64,000 bases of DNA, taken from the NCBI RefSeq assembly GCF_002727065.1, contig NZ_PDVP01000007.1:62001-126000 (forward strand). Reading direction: 5' to 3'. Source of the stretch: Zhengella mangrovi (GTDB lineage: Bacteria > Pseudomonadota > Alphaproteobacteria > Rhizobiales > Rhizobiaceae). Every line of letters starts with the position of its first letter. Position 1 is the stretch's first letter. Both the position numbers and the translations under genes were made by a program. Below, piece after piece: positions 27,826-36,788 of the stretch. A model generated the notes under the pieces. The model did not search any database, was not told where the DNA came from, and saw only the letters and a program-made list of their open reading frames with translations.

Positions 27826-28944
27826 TCAGCGCTCCGGAGCCTTCTCGCCGGCCGGCTGCTGCCCGGAAAACCGCGTCAGTGTTGCAAGGATGCCACCGAT
27901 TCCGGGTCTTTTCAGCGCAATGAACGGCATCGGACGGCAGGCGTCGATGGCCGCAAGGCCGATCCGCGCCGTCATCAGGCCGTTGACGACACCTTCGCCG
28001 AGACGCGCGGAAAGCCGGGAGGCGATGCCGTGGCCAAGGACCTGCCCGACCAGACTGTCGCTGGCGGCCATGGTTCCGGTCACGGCAAGGTGGGAGATCA
28101 CCGCGCGGGCCAGGCGAAAGAAGCCGATCGTGCCCGGGCGGCCGCCATAGACGGCGGAAACGCGGCGAATCAGGCGGGCGGCCTCGAACACCACGTAGCC
28201 GACATCGACGAGGGCGCGCGGGCTGACCGCGGTGACGACGGACACGCGCTTGGAGGCATCCATCACCAGCCGGTTGGCCTCGGCATCGAGCGGGCCGAGC
28301 AGGTCGCGCTCGGCCAGGGCGAGCAGGTCGGGCCCGTCGATCACCTCGTTCTCCTGGCGGGCGAGGAGGGCGCGCCCGGCGGCCAGTTCCGGCTTGTCCC
28401 TGACCAGCGAGAGGAGGTCGGCCGTGACGCCGCGCGCCTTGCGGATATCCTTGTGCACCACGGCATCGGCCGCCGCGGCCTGGATCCTGGCAATGCTGGA
28501 CAGGCGGCGAAGCGCCAGCAATTCGCGTGCGAGAATGGCCAGCAGGGCGAGGCCCGCCGTTGCCGCAAGGCCGGTCGCCGTCCAGCCGAGCCAGTCGGAC
28601 CTTGCGAACAGGGACCGGACGAAACTGTCGATCCAGAGACCGATGGCCAGCGATCCGAGCAGGCCGAGCGCCCAGAACAGGAGCCGGGCGAAGGAGAAGC
28701 GCCTGGCCGGCGCGGGCGGAACCGGGGCGACGGCATCCTCCAGCGCCTCGGCGAGGAACGGATCTTTGGCCTCCGGTGTCACGTGGGCCATGGCCTCGCC
28801 GCTGACCGCACGCGGCCTGCGGGGCGCGGCCGCGGCAGCGGGCTCCGGGTCTTTCCGGATGGCGTCGGCGCTTTCGGAACGGGGCTGCAGCTGCGGCTCC
28901 GGGGCGACGGCAAAGGCAGCGGGCCTGCGCGGGGTCTTGTTCAT
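27826..28944 (-). CDS. ycjF: YcjF-family (TIGR01620/UPF0283) membrane protein
   Basis: A 372-residue inner-membrane protein with a Pro/Ala-rich cytoplasmic N-terminus and two adjacent TM segments (ARLLFWALGLLGSLAIGLWI and GLAATAGLALLAILARELLAL). A DUF697-like C-terminal region follows, with RVSAVYGGRPGTIGFFRLARAVISHLAVTG and GIASRLSARLGEGVVNGLMTARIGLAAIDACRP. YcjF is paired with the GTPase-like YcjX across proteobacteria. Here its ATG overlaps the ycjX stop (ATGA). Role in envelope stress is inferred from family context only. Confidence 0.88.
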   Translation of the reverse strand: MNKTPRRPAAFAVAPEPQLQPRSESADAIRKDPEPAAAAAPRRPRAVSGEAMAHVTPEAKDPFLAEALEDAVAPVPPAPARRFSFARLLFWALGLLGSLAIGLWIDSFVRSLFARSDWLGWTATGLAATAGLALLAILARELLALRRLSSIARIQAAAADAVVHKDIRKARGVTADLLSLVRDKPELAAGRALLARQENEVIDGPDLLALAERDLLGPLDAEANRLVMDASKRVSVVTAVSPRALVDVGYVVFEAARLIRRVSAVYGGRPGTIGFFRLARAVISHLAVTGTMAASDSLVGQVLGHGIASRLSARLGEGVVNGLMTARIGLAAIDACRPMPFIALKRPGIGGILATLTRFSGQQPAGEKAPER

Positions 28945-30416
28945 GCCAGCCTGTCTCCGATGAGAAACTGCAGTGCCCGGTCGAGGCGGATGTGGGGCAG
29001 GGACAGGGTCAGGCCCTCCATGGTGCGTTCCAGCTTCGGCGGTCGGAAGCGGACGAAGCGGACAAGCGGCTCGTCGCCCTGCGGCGCGGACGCGGCCGCC
29101 TGTTGCAGAACCGAATCAGGATCAGATGGCAAGTCCCCGGGAAATATGGCCGTTTCCCGCTTCCCGCCGAAAGTCTCGTTACCGATCCGCTCGCCGGCCA
29201 GCGGCTGGCCGATGATGACCGGAAGCGTCTCGCCGCCCTGGCGCACCGTGCCTTCCCGGGTCGCGCGCACGGCGGCCATGGCCAGCACGTCGACCTCGGC
29301 GCCGGAGAAGCGGGCCCGCTTGACCGCGCGGTCGACGAGGCGGCCGACGATGGCCTGCAGGCGGTCGTGGCTTTCGTGGTGGATGTGGTCCGCCTTCGTG
29401 GCGGCGACGAGAATGCGCTCGATGCGGCGGGAAAACAGGCTGGTGAGGAAATTGCCGCTGCCCTGGCGGAAGCAGGACATGACGCCGGTCAGCGCCCGTT
29501 CGAGGTCCGCCATGGCGGCCGGCCCGGCATTGAGCGCCTGCATGGCGTCGATCAGGACGATCTGGCGATCGAGCCGGGTGATGTGTTCGCGGAAGAACGG
29601 CTTGACGACATGGGTCTTGTAGGCCTCGAAGCGGCGCTCCATCATTGCGGCCAGGCTGTCCCTGGGGATGGGTTTGCCGGGTTCCAGTCGCAACGGGGCG
29701 AAGGTCAGGGCCGGGGACCCGTCGAGGTCGCCTGGCATGAGGAAACGGCCCGGTGGAAGGGTGGACAGGGCGCGCTCGTCGCTGCGGCAGGCCCTCAGAT
29801 AGGCCGTGAAGGCCTGCGCGAGGACGACGGCGGTCTGTTCCTCCGCTGCCGCGTAGGGGTCCACCGTTGCCAGCCTTTCCAGCCAGGGGCCGGCGAGGTC
29901 GGCCCGGACGGGTGTCGACGCCAGCTCGAGCGATTCGCCGGCAAACGCGGCATATGTCTGCCCGAGCAGCGGCAGGTCGAGTAGCCATTCGCCGGGGTAA
30001 TCGACAATGTCGAGCGACAGGCGGCCGCCGGAAAACACGCGGCTCCAGCCGCTGGCCGATTCGTACTCGATGGTCAGGCGCAGTTGCGAGACGGCCCGGG
30101 TGGAATCGGGCCAGGTGCGGTCCTCGACCAGTGCGCGGACGTGATCCTCGTACTGGAACCGCGGCACCTGGTCGTCGGGCTGGGGCTGAAGGTAGGCGCG
30201 TTCGATGCGGCCCGACTTGTGCGGTTCGAACATCGGCAGCCGCCCGCCATGGATGAGATTGTGCACCAGCGCGGTGATGAAGACCGTCTTGCCGGAGCGG
30301 GAGAGGCCCGTCACCCCCAGGCGCAAGGCCGGTTCGCCCAGGCTCGTGAGGCGCTCGCCCAGCGTGTCGAGCGCGATGCGCGCCTCGTCGGCCATCGTCG
30401 TCATTGAATTCGCCAT
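28941..30416 (-). CDS. ycjX: YcjX-family (DUF463) GTPase-like protein
   Basis: A cytoplasmic P-loop protein of 491 residues. GVTGLSRSGKTVFITALVHNLI is the nucleotide-binding loop, LDIVDYPGEWLLDLPLL is switch/Walker B, and ILVAATKADHIHH is the specificity-like motif. The conserved end is LSLPHIRLDRALQFLIGDRL. ATG 30416 (MANSMTTMADE) is preferred; ATG 30449 would add 11 residues. It lies between sixA and ycjF in a three-gene minus-strand cluster. Confidence 0.88.
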   Translation of the reverse strand: MANSMTTMADEARIALDTLGERLTSLGEPALRLGVTGLSRSGKTVFITALVHNLIHGGRLPMFEPHKSGRIERAYLQPQPDDQVPRFQYEDHVRALVEDRTWPDSTRAVSQLRLTIEYESASGWSRVFSGGRLSLDIVDYPGEWLLDLPLLGQTYAAFAGESLELASTPVRADLAGPWLERLATVDPYAAAEEQTAVVLAQAFTAYLRACRSDERALSTLPPGRFLMPGDLDGSPALTFAPLRLEPGKPIPRDSLAAMMERRFEAYKTHVVKPFFREHITRLDRQIVLIDAMQALNAGPAAMADLERALTGVMSCFRQGSGNFLTSLFSRRIERILVAATKADHIHHESHDRLQAIVGRLVDRAVKRARFSGAEVDVLAMAAVRATREGTVRQGGETLPVIIGQPLAGERIGNETFGGKRETAIFPGDLPSDPDSVLQQAAASAPQGDEPLVRFVRFRPPKLERTMEGLTLSLPHIRLDRALQFLIGDRLA

Positions 30417-30494
30417 GCCAGCGGGCGCCCTTTCCTGTCTGCCGACCATATAGGTGCCGGCGAAACCATTTGAAAGGAAGGGCGGAACGCGCTG

Positions 30495-31004
30495 TCAGAG
30501 GTCTTCGGGCGTCATGAACAGGCGCAGCCGGCCCTTGCCCGGCGCGATCGCGGAAAGGGGCGTTTCGAAATCGATCACCGCGAGCCCGCAGGGCGCGAAA
30601 CCGTTTTCCATGGTCGTGCTTTCGCTCTCGCCGCCGCGCTTGCACAAGGCAAAGGCGAGATCCTCGAGCATCGGATTGTGGCCGATGACCATGATCGAGG
30701 CCGTGCGCGGGTGCTTGTGAACGATGTCGATGTAGCCGGCCGCATCGGTGCAATAGAGGTCGTCGAGGAATTCCGCGTTGTCCGGGTCCATCTCCAGGCC
30801 TTCGGCGAGACCGTCCCAGGTTTCCCGCGCCCGCCGCGATGTCGAGCAGATGACGGTGTCGGGCCGCTGGCCGTTCGCACGCATGGCGAGGCCGATCGCC
30901 TCGGCCTCGCCCCGGGCGCCGGGCTCGAGCGGGCGGTCGAAATCGCGCATGCCGGGCATCGGCCACGCGGCGCGGGCATGGCGTAGCAAATAAAGCCGAC
31001 TCAT
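30495..31004 (-). CDS. sixA: SixA-type histidine phosphatase
   Basis: A 169-residue RHG-family phosphatase. LYLLRHARAAW carries the phospho-accepting His, RARETWDGL the second arginine, and MVIGHNPMLEDLA the second catalytic His. SixA-like enzymes dephosphorylate phosphohistidine, for example on PTS proteins or Hpt domains; the natural substrate here is unknown. ATG 31004 follows a strong AAGGAG. The ycjX gene starts 78 bp downstream, so co-transcription is likely. Confidence 0.87.
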   Translation of the reverse strand: MSRLYLLRHARAAWPMPGMRDFDRPLEPGARGEAEAIGLAMRANGQRPDTVICSTSRRARETWDGLAEGLEMDPDNAEFLDDLYCTDAAGYIDIVHKHPRTASIMVIGHNPMLEDLAFALCKRGGESESTTMENGFAPCGLAVIDFETPLSAIAPGKGRLRLFMTPEDL

Positions 31005-31554
31005 CGGCGCTCCTTCCGCGGCGTGGCCGCCCGATTTCCGAAATTGGCACAAGGTATGTCCTGCGCCGGAGAAATCTGATATTGGTCCTGCCGAAAATAG
31101 GAAAGAGCCCCGGGCCGGCGCAATTGGCCGGATGGATAAGAGGGTTCGATCTGTTTGTTTCCCGGGCGGGCGACCGTTCCTCCGGGGCATTTTCCGTGCG
31201 GCTCGAATGCTGCTGAAACCCCAACAATTTGAATGCCTTGTATTGTGTTTCACAACGCCGTGGGCTAAAGGACGCCGCAGTCGCAAGGCGGCCGCGAAAC
31301 CGGTCTGTGATTCTTCGGGGTGTGCTGTCATTTCAGGCAGTTGCCCACAGGGGGATTTCGCATCGTCCTGCAACCAAGGCACGCCCCGCCAGACGGGCGG
31401 CAGAAATCGATTGCCGATAGGGAGATTGAATGGCACGACATTTGCTTCTTACGAGAAACGGCCCTTGTCGCATTTCCGTTGCGAAAAAGCGCTAGCGGCT
31501 TGCCTGCAGGGGCGGCCGTGAATATCTCTGGGTTCAGGAAAGCGGGTGAATTGC
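31005..31554. promoter_or_regulatory. 550-bp divergent intergenic region, sixA / dksA
   Basis: No convincing gene. The sixA-proximal half carries AT-richer stretches (for example TTGAATGCCTTGTATTGTG near 31230). The dksA-proximal part holds a perfect sigma-54-type promoter (listed separately). The length is unusual for this compact genome and would accommodate an upstream enhancer-binding protein site and a long dksA leader. Confidence 0.5.
31431..31446 (+). promoter_or_regulatory. Sigma-54 (RpoN) -24/-12 promoter upstream of dksA
   Basis: TGGCACGACATTTGCT matches the consensus TGGCACR-N4-TTGCW at every defined position. The GG (-24) and GC (-12) elements are in correct phase, which would put the start of transcription near 31458, about 97 bp before the dksA ATG. 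The orientation is toward dksA. No activator gene is adjacent. Confidence 0.7.
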
Positions 31555-31971
31555 ATGTCGGAAGTTATTGAAACGGGATACGTGCCGTCGGATGACGAGC
31601 CATTCATGAACGAGCGCCAGAAATCCTATTTCCGGGAAAAGCTCATCAACTGGAAAAGCGATATCCTGCGCGAGGCGCGTGAAACGCTGGAAACGCTGCA
31701 GCAGGAGAGCGAGAACCATCCGGACCTCGCCGACCGGGCCTCGTCGGAGACCGACCGGGCGATCGAACTGCGGGCACGGGACCGGCAGCGCAAGCTGATT
31801 TCCAAGATCGATGCCGCGCTGATGCGAATCGATGAGGGTACCTACGGCTATTGCGAAGAGACCGGGGAGCCGATCTCCCTGCGCCGTCTCGACGCGAGGC
31901 CGATCGCCACGCTGTCGATCGAGGCTCAGGAGCGCCACGAGCGCCGCGAAAAGGTGTATCGCGACGATTGA
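31555..31971 (+). CDS. dksA: RNA polymerase-binding transcription factor DksA
   Basis: Binds the RNA polymerase secondary channel and, with ppGpp, mediates the stringent response. The protein of about 138 residues has the coiled-coil tip region (DLADRASSETDRAIELRARDRQRKL) with the acidic pair, then GTYGYCEETGEPISLRRLDARPIATLSIEAQERHE. Only one cysteine occurs in the zinc-finger region, as in many alphaproteobacterial DksA proteins, so zinc binding as in E. coli is unlikely. ATG 31555 is chosen; a GTG at 31546 with AGGA upstream would add three residues. Confidence 0.93.
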   Translation: MSEVIETGYVPSDDEPFMNERQKSYFREKLINWKSDILREARETLETLQQESENHPDLADRASSETDRAIELRARDRQRKLISKIDAALMRIDEGTYGYCEETGEPISLRRLDARPIATLSIEAQERHERREKVYRDD

Positions 31972-32003
31972 GCCCTCGTTCGCGCGATACCGGCATGGAA
32001 TGG

Positions 32004-32033
32004 AAAAGCGGTCCCGGAGGGGGCCGCTTTTTT
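32004..32033. terminator. Rho-independent terminator after dksA
   Basis: A 12-bp stem AAAAGCGGTCCC (32004-32015) pairs with GGGGCCGCTTTT (32020-32031) with a GGAG loop and one G-U pair, followed by more T. A and T runs on both sides allow use by the convergent FliO-like gene as well. Confidence 0.9.
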
Positions 32034-32096
32034 CTTTGCGGGTGATGCCGCGATGTGCGGCCGGCAGGCGTCATGCCCCTGCCGGCGGCGGTGCGA

Positions 32097-33107
32097 TCAG
32101 CCCTTGCTGTCGCGGGTGAGATCCTGCAGCAGCAGCGACATTTCCTCTTCCAGCGACAGTTCCCTTTTTTCCGCCTGAGGCTGCGGCTCCGGCGTTTCGG
32201 CTTGGGGCGCAGGCGCCGGTTCGGGTGCCTGGGCCGGCTGCGGCTCGCGAACCGGGGCGAGGGTCTCCTGCAGTTCACGCATCAGGTCGCTGGTCAGGAC
32301 ATCGTCATCCTCGTCCTGCCCGGCGGCCGCCGCAGGTTCCGGTTCCGGCACCGGCGATGGTGCCGGCGCGGGCGGTGCGGCCTGTGTCAGTTGCCAGGTC
32401 GGCTGGTGCGTGCCCACCGGGGGCGCAGGCGCGGGCTCCTCGTAGGCCGGCATGTCGATACTGGCGGGGGCCGGTTCAGCGACCGGGGTCTCAGACGTCC
32501 GGGCGGCCGGCGGTACCGGCTCCCCGGTCGGCGGCGGGGGCGGCGCTTCCGGAACGGGTTCCGGCGCCGGTGCATGCTCCACGCCGTGATCCGGCGGCAG
32601 GGGCGGGGCGGCTTCTTCCCGCGGCTCCTCGCGATGGGTGGCCATGGCTGCTACCGCCGGCGCGGCGGCGACCGCCGCGGCGATCGATGCGGCGCGCTCC
32701 CGGTCCATTTCCTGCTCGGCGCGGGCCGGCTGGCGCGGCTGGGCCGGTGGCGCGGGCTGGCGGGCGGGACCTGCCGTCCGGCCCGGCCCCTGGGCGGGGC
32801 GTGGCATGGCGGCGGGCCCATGGCCGATGGCAGGCTCGACGACCACGTCGCCGGCGCCGCCGATGAGCAGGAGATGTTCGACACCGTCGCGCCGCACCAG
32901 GATCAGGCGCCGCTTGGCATCGACCGGTGCCGCATCGACAACGGCGAGGCGATGCTTGCTCTTTCCGCCGCGCACGTATGTGCCCGGCAGCATGGCCCTG
33001 ACCATGCGCAGCGCATGGAGGAAGAGAACCAGGATCACCAGGACCGCGACAATCCATGTCACCGCCGTTGCCGGTCCCTGTCCGATCGTGTCACCGAGCC
33101 AGTTCAT
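32097..33107 (-). CDS. FliO-like membrane protein with long Pro/Ala-rich tail
   Basis: A 336-residue protein. One N-terminal TM (AVTWIVAVLVILVLFLHAL) is followed by a FliO-like beta domain (HRLAVVDAAPVDAKRRLILVRRDGVEHLLLIGG). About 230 residues of Pro/Ala/Glu-rich disordered sequence come next, ending in a conserved amphipathic helix (LSLEEEMSLLLQDLT). FliO normally assists flagellar export-gate assembly, but no flagellar gene lies here. Such proteins next to cckA in Rhizobiales may have another job. AAGGA lies 8 nt before ATG 33107. Confidence 0.72.
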   Translation of the reverse strand: MNWLGDTIGQGPATAVTWIVAVLVILVLFLHALRMVRAMLPGTYVRGGKSKHRLAVVDAAPVDAKRRLILVRRDGVEHLLLIGGAGDVVVEPAIGHGPAAMPRPAQGPGRTAGPARQPAPPAQPRQPARAEQEMDRERAASIAAAVAAAPAVAAMATHREEPREEAAPPLPPDHGVEHAPAPEPVPEAPPPPPTGEPVPPAARTSETPVAEPAPASIDMPAYEEPAPAPPVGTHQPTWQLTQAAPPAPAPSPVPEPEPAAAAGQDEDDDVLTSDLMRELQETLAPVREPQPAQAPEPAPAPQAETPEPQPQAEKRELSLEEEMSLLLQDLTRDSKG

Positions 33108-33345
33108 TCTTCTATCCTTCCCCTCGAATTGCCCCGCACCGCCCGCGGTTATCCGGTAAACTCTAGGCCCTGGAAGGGGCTTCGCAAGGGAGAACGCTGC
33201 GAAGGGCATTGTTATCAACGCGTATTGGCGCTTTTCCCGGGCATTGTGAGCGCCGGGGCTTCCGGTCGGACGCGGAATGTGATCCAACCGGGCTTGAGCG
33301 CGGGACGCGGCAAATTCCAGACACGACATGCGGACGGCAGAGGCG

Positions 33346-35937
33346 ATGGCGCGGGAAAAACAGGGCGATTTCTATCCGGTACCGGTGATCGACAAGGGGG
33401 CCGGTCCGGGGCCGGTGGCGCGGCTCCTGATGTTCGGCGTGTCGCTGACCGTGGCGGCCTTCGCCTTCGTGATCTTCCGCGAACGGATCAGCGAATCCCT
33501 GCTGCTCGGCTTCCTCGGCCTGCTGGCGATGATCGGCGTGGGCTACCTGTTCGCCACCGTGACCGGCGTGGTGCGGGCCGCGCCGCAGTCGTCGGGCAAT
33601 GACCTTGCCAAGGCCTTCATCGATTCCATGCCGCAGGGCATGATCATCACCGATGCCAAGCAGCGGGTGATCTACGCCAACCGCGCCTACGCGTCACTGA
33701 CCGGCGCGACGTCGATTTCCGACATCCGGACATTGCGCAGCCTGCTGTCGACCAACCCGGAATCGGCCGAACCGGTTGCCCGCCTGACGCAAAGCCTGTC
33801 GGACGGGCAGGAGGCCGATGCCGAGTTCCGCCTGTCCACGCCGATCCGGCCGGGCGGGGAGCCCGGCGCGCGCTGGTACCGGCTGCGGGTGCGCCCGGTG
33901 ACCATGCCGGGCCATCGCCAGCCCTTCTCGAGCTGGCAGATCGCCGACATCACGGCGGAACGGGCCGAGCAGGAGCGCTATTTCCAGGACCTGCAGCAGG
34001 CCATCGACCACCTCGACCACGCGCCGGCGGGCTTCTTCGCCGCCGACGAGGACGGCCGCGTGACCTACCTGAACGCGACGCTGGCCGGCTGGCTGGGCGT
34101 CGACCTGGCGCGTTTCGCGCCGGGGTCGCTGTCGCTGGCCTCCATCGTGGCGGGCGACGGCATGGCGCAGGTCAATGCCGTGAAGGCGGAGCCGGGGGCC
34201 ATTCGCGATGCCGTCATCGATCTCGACATCACCACGGAAAACGGCGAGGCGCTGCCCGTCCGCTTCATGCACCGGGTGACCGCCAGCCGCGACGGGAAGC
34301 CGGGGCCGACGCGGTCGATCGTGCTCAACCGCGCCCAGGGCGACCACGCCGGGCTCGACGCGCGGGCCGCCGAGATCCGGTTCACGCGCTTCTTCAATTC
34401 CACGCCGATGGCGATTGCCGGGATCGACGGCGAAGGCCGCATCCTGCGCACCAACGCGCCGTTCCTGTCGCTGTTCTCCGGCATCGTGGACCGCGACACG
34501 GTGGACACGCATGCCACGCTGGACGCGGTGATCGCGCCGGACCAGCGCGACGACTTCGCCCGCGCGCTGGACGCGGCCAAGCAGGGCAAGGCCGAGATCG
34601 CGCCGATCGACACCACGCTGCCGGACGATCCGGAGCGGCACATGCGCTTCTACGTCAATGCCGTGGTGGACGGCGGCGGCGAGGAGGCAGAGGAAGCCGC
34701 GATCGTCTATGCGGTGGAGACGACGGAGCAGAAGGCGCTGGAAGCGCAGATGGCGCAGAGCCAGAAGATGCAGGCGGTGGGCCAGCTTGCCGGCGGCATT
34801 GCGCATGATTTCAACAATGTGCTGACGGCCATCATCATGGCCTCCGACCTGCTGCTCATCAATCACCGGGCGTCCGACCCGTCGTTCCCGGACATCATGA
34901 ACATCAAGCAGAACGCCAACCGCGCCGCCTCGCTGGTGCGCCAGCTGCTGGCGTTCTCGCGCCGGCAGACGCTGCGGCCGCAGGTGCTGGGGCTGACGGA
35001 CGTGCTGGCGGACCTGCGCATGCTGCTGGCGCGGCTGGCCGGAAACCAGGTCGACCTGAAGGTCGAACACGGCCGCGACCTGTGGCCGGTGAAGGCGGAC
35101 CTCGGCCAGTTCGAGCAGGTGATCGTCAACCTGGTGGTCAACGCGCGCGACGCCATGCCCGACGGCGGTACGATCACCGTGTCGACGCACAACATGGAGG
35201 CCGGCGAGGCCGAGGCGGCGCGCTGGAAAGGCCTGCCGGAGGGCGACTACGTGGCCGTCGAGGTGGCCGACACGGGCACGGGCATCGAACCGGACGTGCT
35301 GAAGAAGATCTTCGAGCCGTTCTTCACTACCAAGGAAGTGGGCAAGGGCACCGGGCTCGGCCTTTCGATGGTCTACGGGATCATCAAGCAGACCGGCGGC
35401 TTCATCTATTGCGATTCGGAGGTCGGCAAGGGGACTCGCTTCACCATCCTGCTGCCGCGCCACGTGCCGGCGGAAGTGGCACCGAAGGCGGAGGGCGAGG
35501 CCGCGACCGCGCCGTCCACCGAGGCGCCGGCGCAGGCCAGGCAGACCCAGACCGACCTGTCCGGCTCGGCCACCGTGCTGCTGGTGGAAGACGAGGACGC
35601 GGTGCGCATGGGCAGCCTGCGCGCACTGACGGCACGTGGCTACACGGTGCACGAGGCCTCGTCCGGCATCGAGGCGCTGGACGTGTTCGAGGAACTCGAC
35701 GGCGCGATCGACATCGTCGTCTCCGACGTGGTGATGCCGGAAATGGACGGGCCGACGCTGCTCGGCGAACTGCGCAAGCGCCGGCCGGACATCAAGTTCA
35801 TCTTCGTCTCCGGCTACGCCGAGGAAGCTTTCTCCAAGAACCTGCCGGCCGACGCCAAGTTCGGCTTCCTGCCCAAGCCCTTCTCGCTCAAGCAGCTGGC
35901 GCAGACGGTCAAGGACATGCTGGAAAGCGACGACTGA
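33346..35937 (+). CDS. cckA: Hybrid sensor histidine kinase CckA
   Basis: Cell-cycle kinase/phosphatase that, in alphaproteobacteria, feeds phosphate through ChpT to CtrA and CpdR. Of 863 residues, two TM helices lie at about 27-70. PAS domains follow ([23 protein letters not shown] and [22 protein letters not shown]; a third near 345). The H-box [14 protein letters not shown] has His487, and the ATPase motifs include TGTGIEPD and [11 protein letters not shown]. The receiver domain has phospho-acceptor Asp794 in [11 protein letters not shown]. Start 33346 is chosen; ATG 33328 would add six residues. Divergent from the FliO-like gene. Confidence 0.93.
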   Translation: MAREKQGDFYPVPVIDKGAGPGPVARLLMFGVSLTVAAFAFVIFRERISESLLLGFLGLLAMIGVGYLFATVTGVVRAAPQSSGNDLAKAFIDSMPQGMIITDAKQRVIYANRAYASLTGATSISDIRTLRSLLSTNPESAEPVARLTQSLSDGQEADAEFRLSTPIRPGGEPGARWYRLRVRPVTMPGHRQPFSSWQIADITAERAEQERYFQDLQQAIDHLDHAPAGFFAADEDGRVTYLNATLAGWLGVDLARFAPGSLSLASIVAGDGMAQVNAVKAEPGAIRDAVIDLDITTENGEALPVRFMHRVTASRDGKPGPTRSIVLNRAQGDHAGLDARAAEIRFTRFFNSTPMAIAGIDGEGRILRTNAPFLSLFSGIVDRDTVDTHATLDAVIAPDQRDDFARALDAAKQGKAEIAPIDTTLPDDPERHMRFYVNAVVDGGGEEAEEAAIVYAVETTEQKALEAQMAQSQKMQAVGQLAGGIAHDFNNVLTAIIMASDLLLINHRASDPSFPDIMNIKQNANRAASLVRQLLAFSRRQTLRPQVLGLTDVLADLRMLLARLAGNQVDLKVEHGRDLWPVKADLGQFEQVIVNLVVNARDAMPDGGTITVSTHNMEAGEAEAARWKGLPEGDYVAVEVADTGTGIEPDVLKKIFEPFFTTKEVGKGTGLGLSMVYGIIKQTGGFIYCDSEVGKGTRFTILLPRHVPAEVAPKAEGEAATAPSTEAPAQARQTQTDLSGSATVLLVEDEDAVRMGSLRALTARGYTVHEASSGIEALDVFEELDGAIDIVVSDVVMPEMDGPTLLGELRKRRPDIKFIFVSGYAEEAFSKNLPADAKFGFLPKPFSLKQLAQTVKDMLESDD

Positions 35938-36095
35938 CGGCGGGTCCGTCCGGATCGTTCAAATGCGAGCGATGGCGGAAGGGGCCGGTTTACCGTGGTG
36001 CAAGAGCGGGGCCGGGAGGCGTGGCTGCGGCAACCGATCCTTAAGGCATGGCCCGCCAGCATGGCCGATCAAGACGGGGCAGATCGGGGACAACC

Positions 36096-36605
36096 ATGCC
36101 GCTCGCATTCACGGGACTGTTCAAGCTGGCGCTGCTGACCAACGGCGTGGCCCTGCGCAAGCTGGCCGCGACCCCGAACGTTCCGGCGGCGCCGCGCTTC
36201 ACCGCCGCCGATCTCGACCCGGCCAAGCTTGAGCCGGCGCCGATCCGGCCGGAATGGATCCTCGAGGGCGAGCCGGAAGCGCGCTGCGCCTACCTCGCCA
36301 CGGGCACGCTCGGCTGGGGCAACACCGCGCACTGGTCGTGCACGGCGGGCAGGTTCCGCTGGCATTTCGGCTGGGACGAGACCGTTCTCATCCTGGAGGG
36401 CGAGGTGATCGTCACGGATGACGACGGCACGGTCTACCATGGCGTTCCGGGAACGACCCTGTTCTTCCCTGCCGGATCATCGGCGGTGTGGGACGTGCCG
36501 CGCTACGTGCGCAAGATCGCCTTCAACCAGCGCGCCGTGCCGCTGCCGCTGCATATCGCCGAGCGCGTCGCCGCCCGCGTGGCCCGCCTCGTCGGCCGCG
36601 GCTGA
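36096..36605 (+). CDS. Cupin-domain protein
   Basis: A 169-residue protein with a single cupin barrel: TAGRFRWHFGWDETVLILEGEVIVTDDDG forms the first motif, and GVPGTTLFFPAGSSAVWDVP the second. An N-terminal hydrophobic segment (MPLAFTGLFKLALLTNGVALRKL) could be a membrane-associated or signal-like helix. The sequence resembles the cupin_3 (EutQ/ureidoglycine-like) class, but no reaction can be assigned. GGGGA precedes ATG 36096. The gene converges on the large restriction-modification gene. Confidence 0.75.
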   Translation: MPLAFTGLFKLALLTNGVALRKLAATPNVPAAPRFTAADLDPAKLEPAPIRPEWILEGEPEARCAYLATGTLGWGNTAHWSCTAGRFRWHFGWDETVLILEGEVIVTDDDGTVYHGVPGTTLFFPAGSSAVWDVPRYVRKIAFNQRAVPLPLHIAERVAARVARLVGRG

Positions 36606-36788
36606 CGGGGTCACGGCGCTCCCGGGCCCGGCACCTGCAACCTTGGCATCCCCGGGCATTTGCTGCCTCGCCATCCTTGTGCTTGTCCCGAGGACCCGGT
36701 TTCCATTTGGCGCGACATGACCCGGTGACGGGGTTGCTGCCCGGTTTTCCGGGGTTGGGCAGGTTGTGCACGGGAGGCGGGACGCAGA

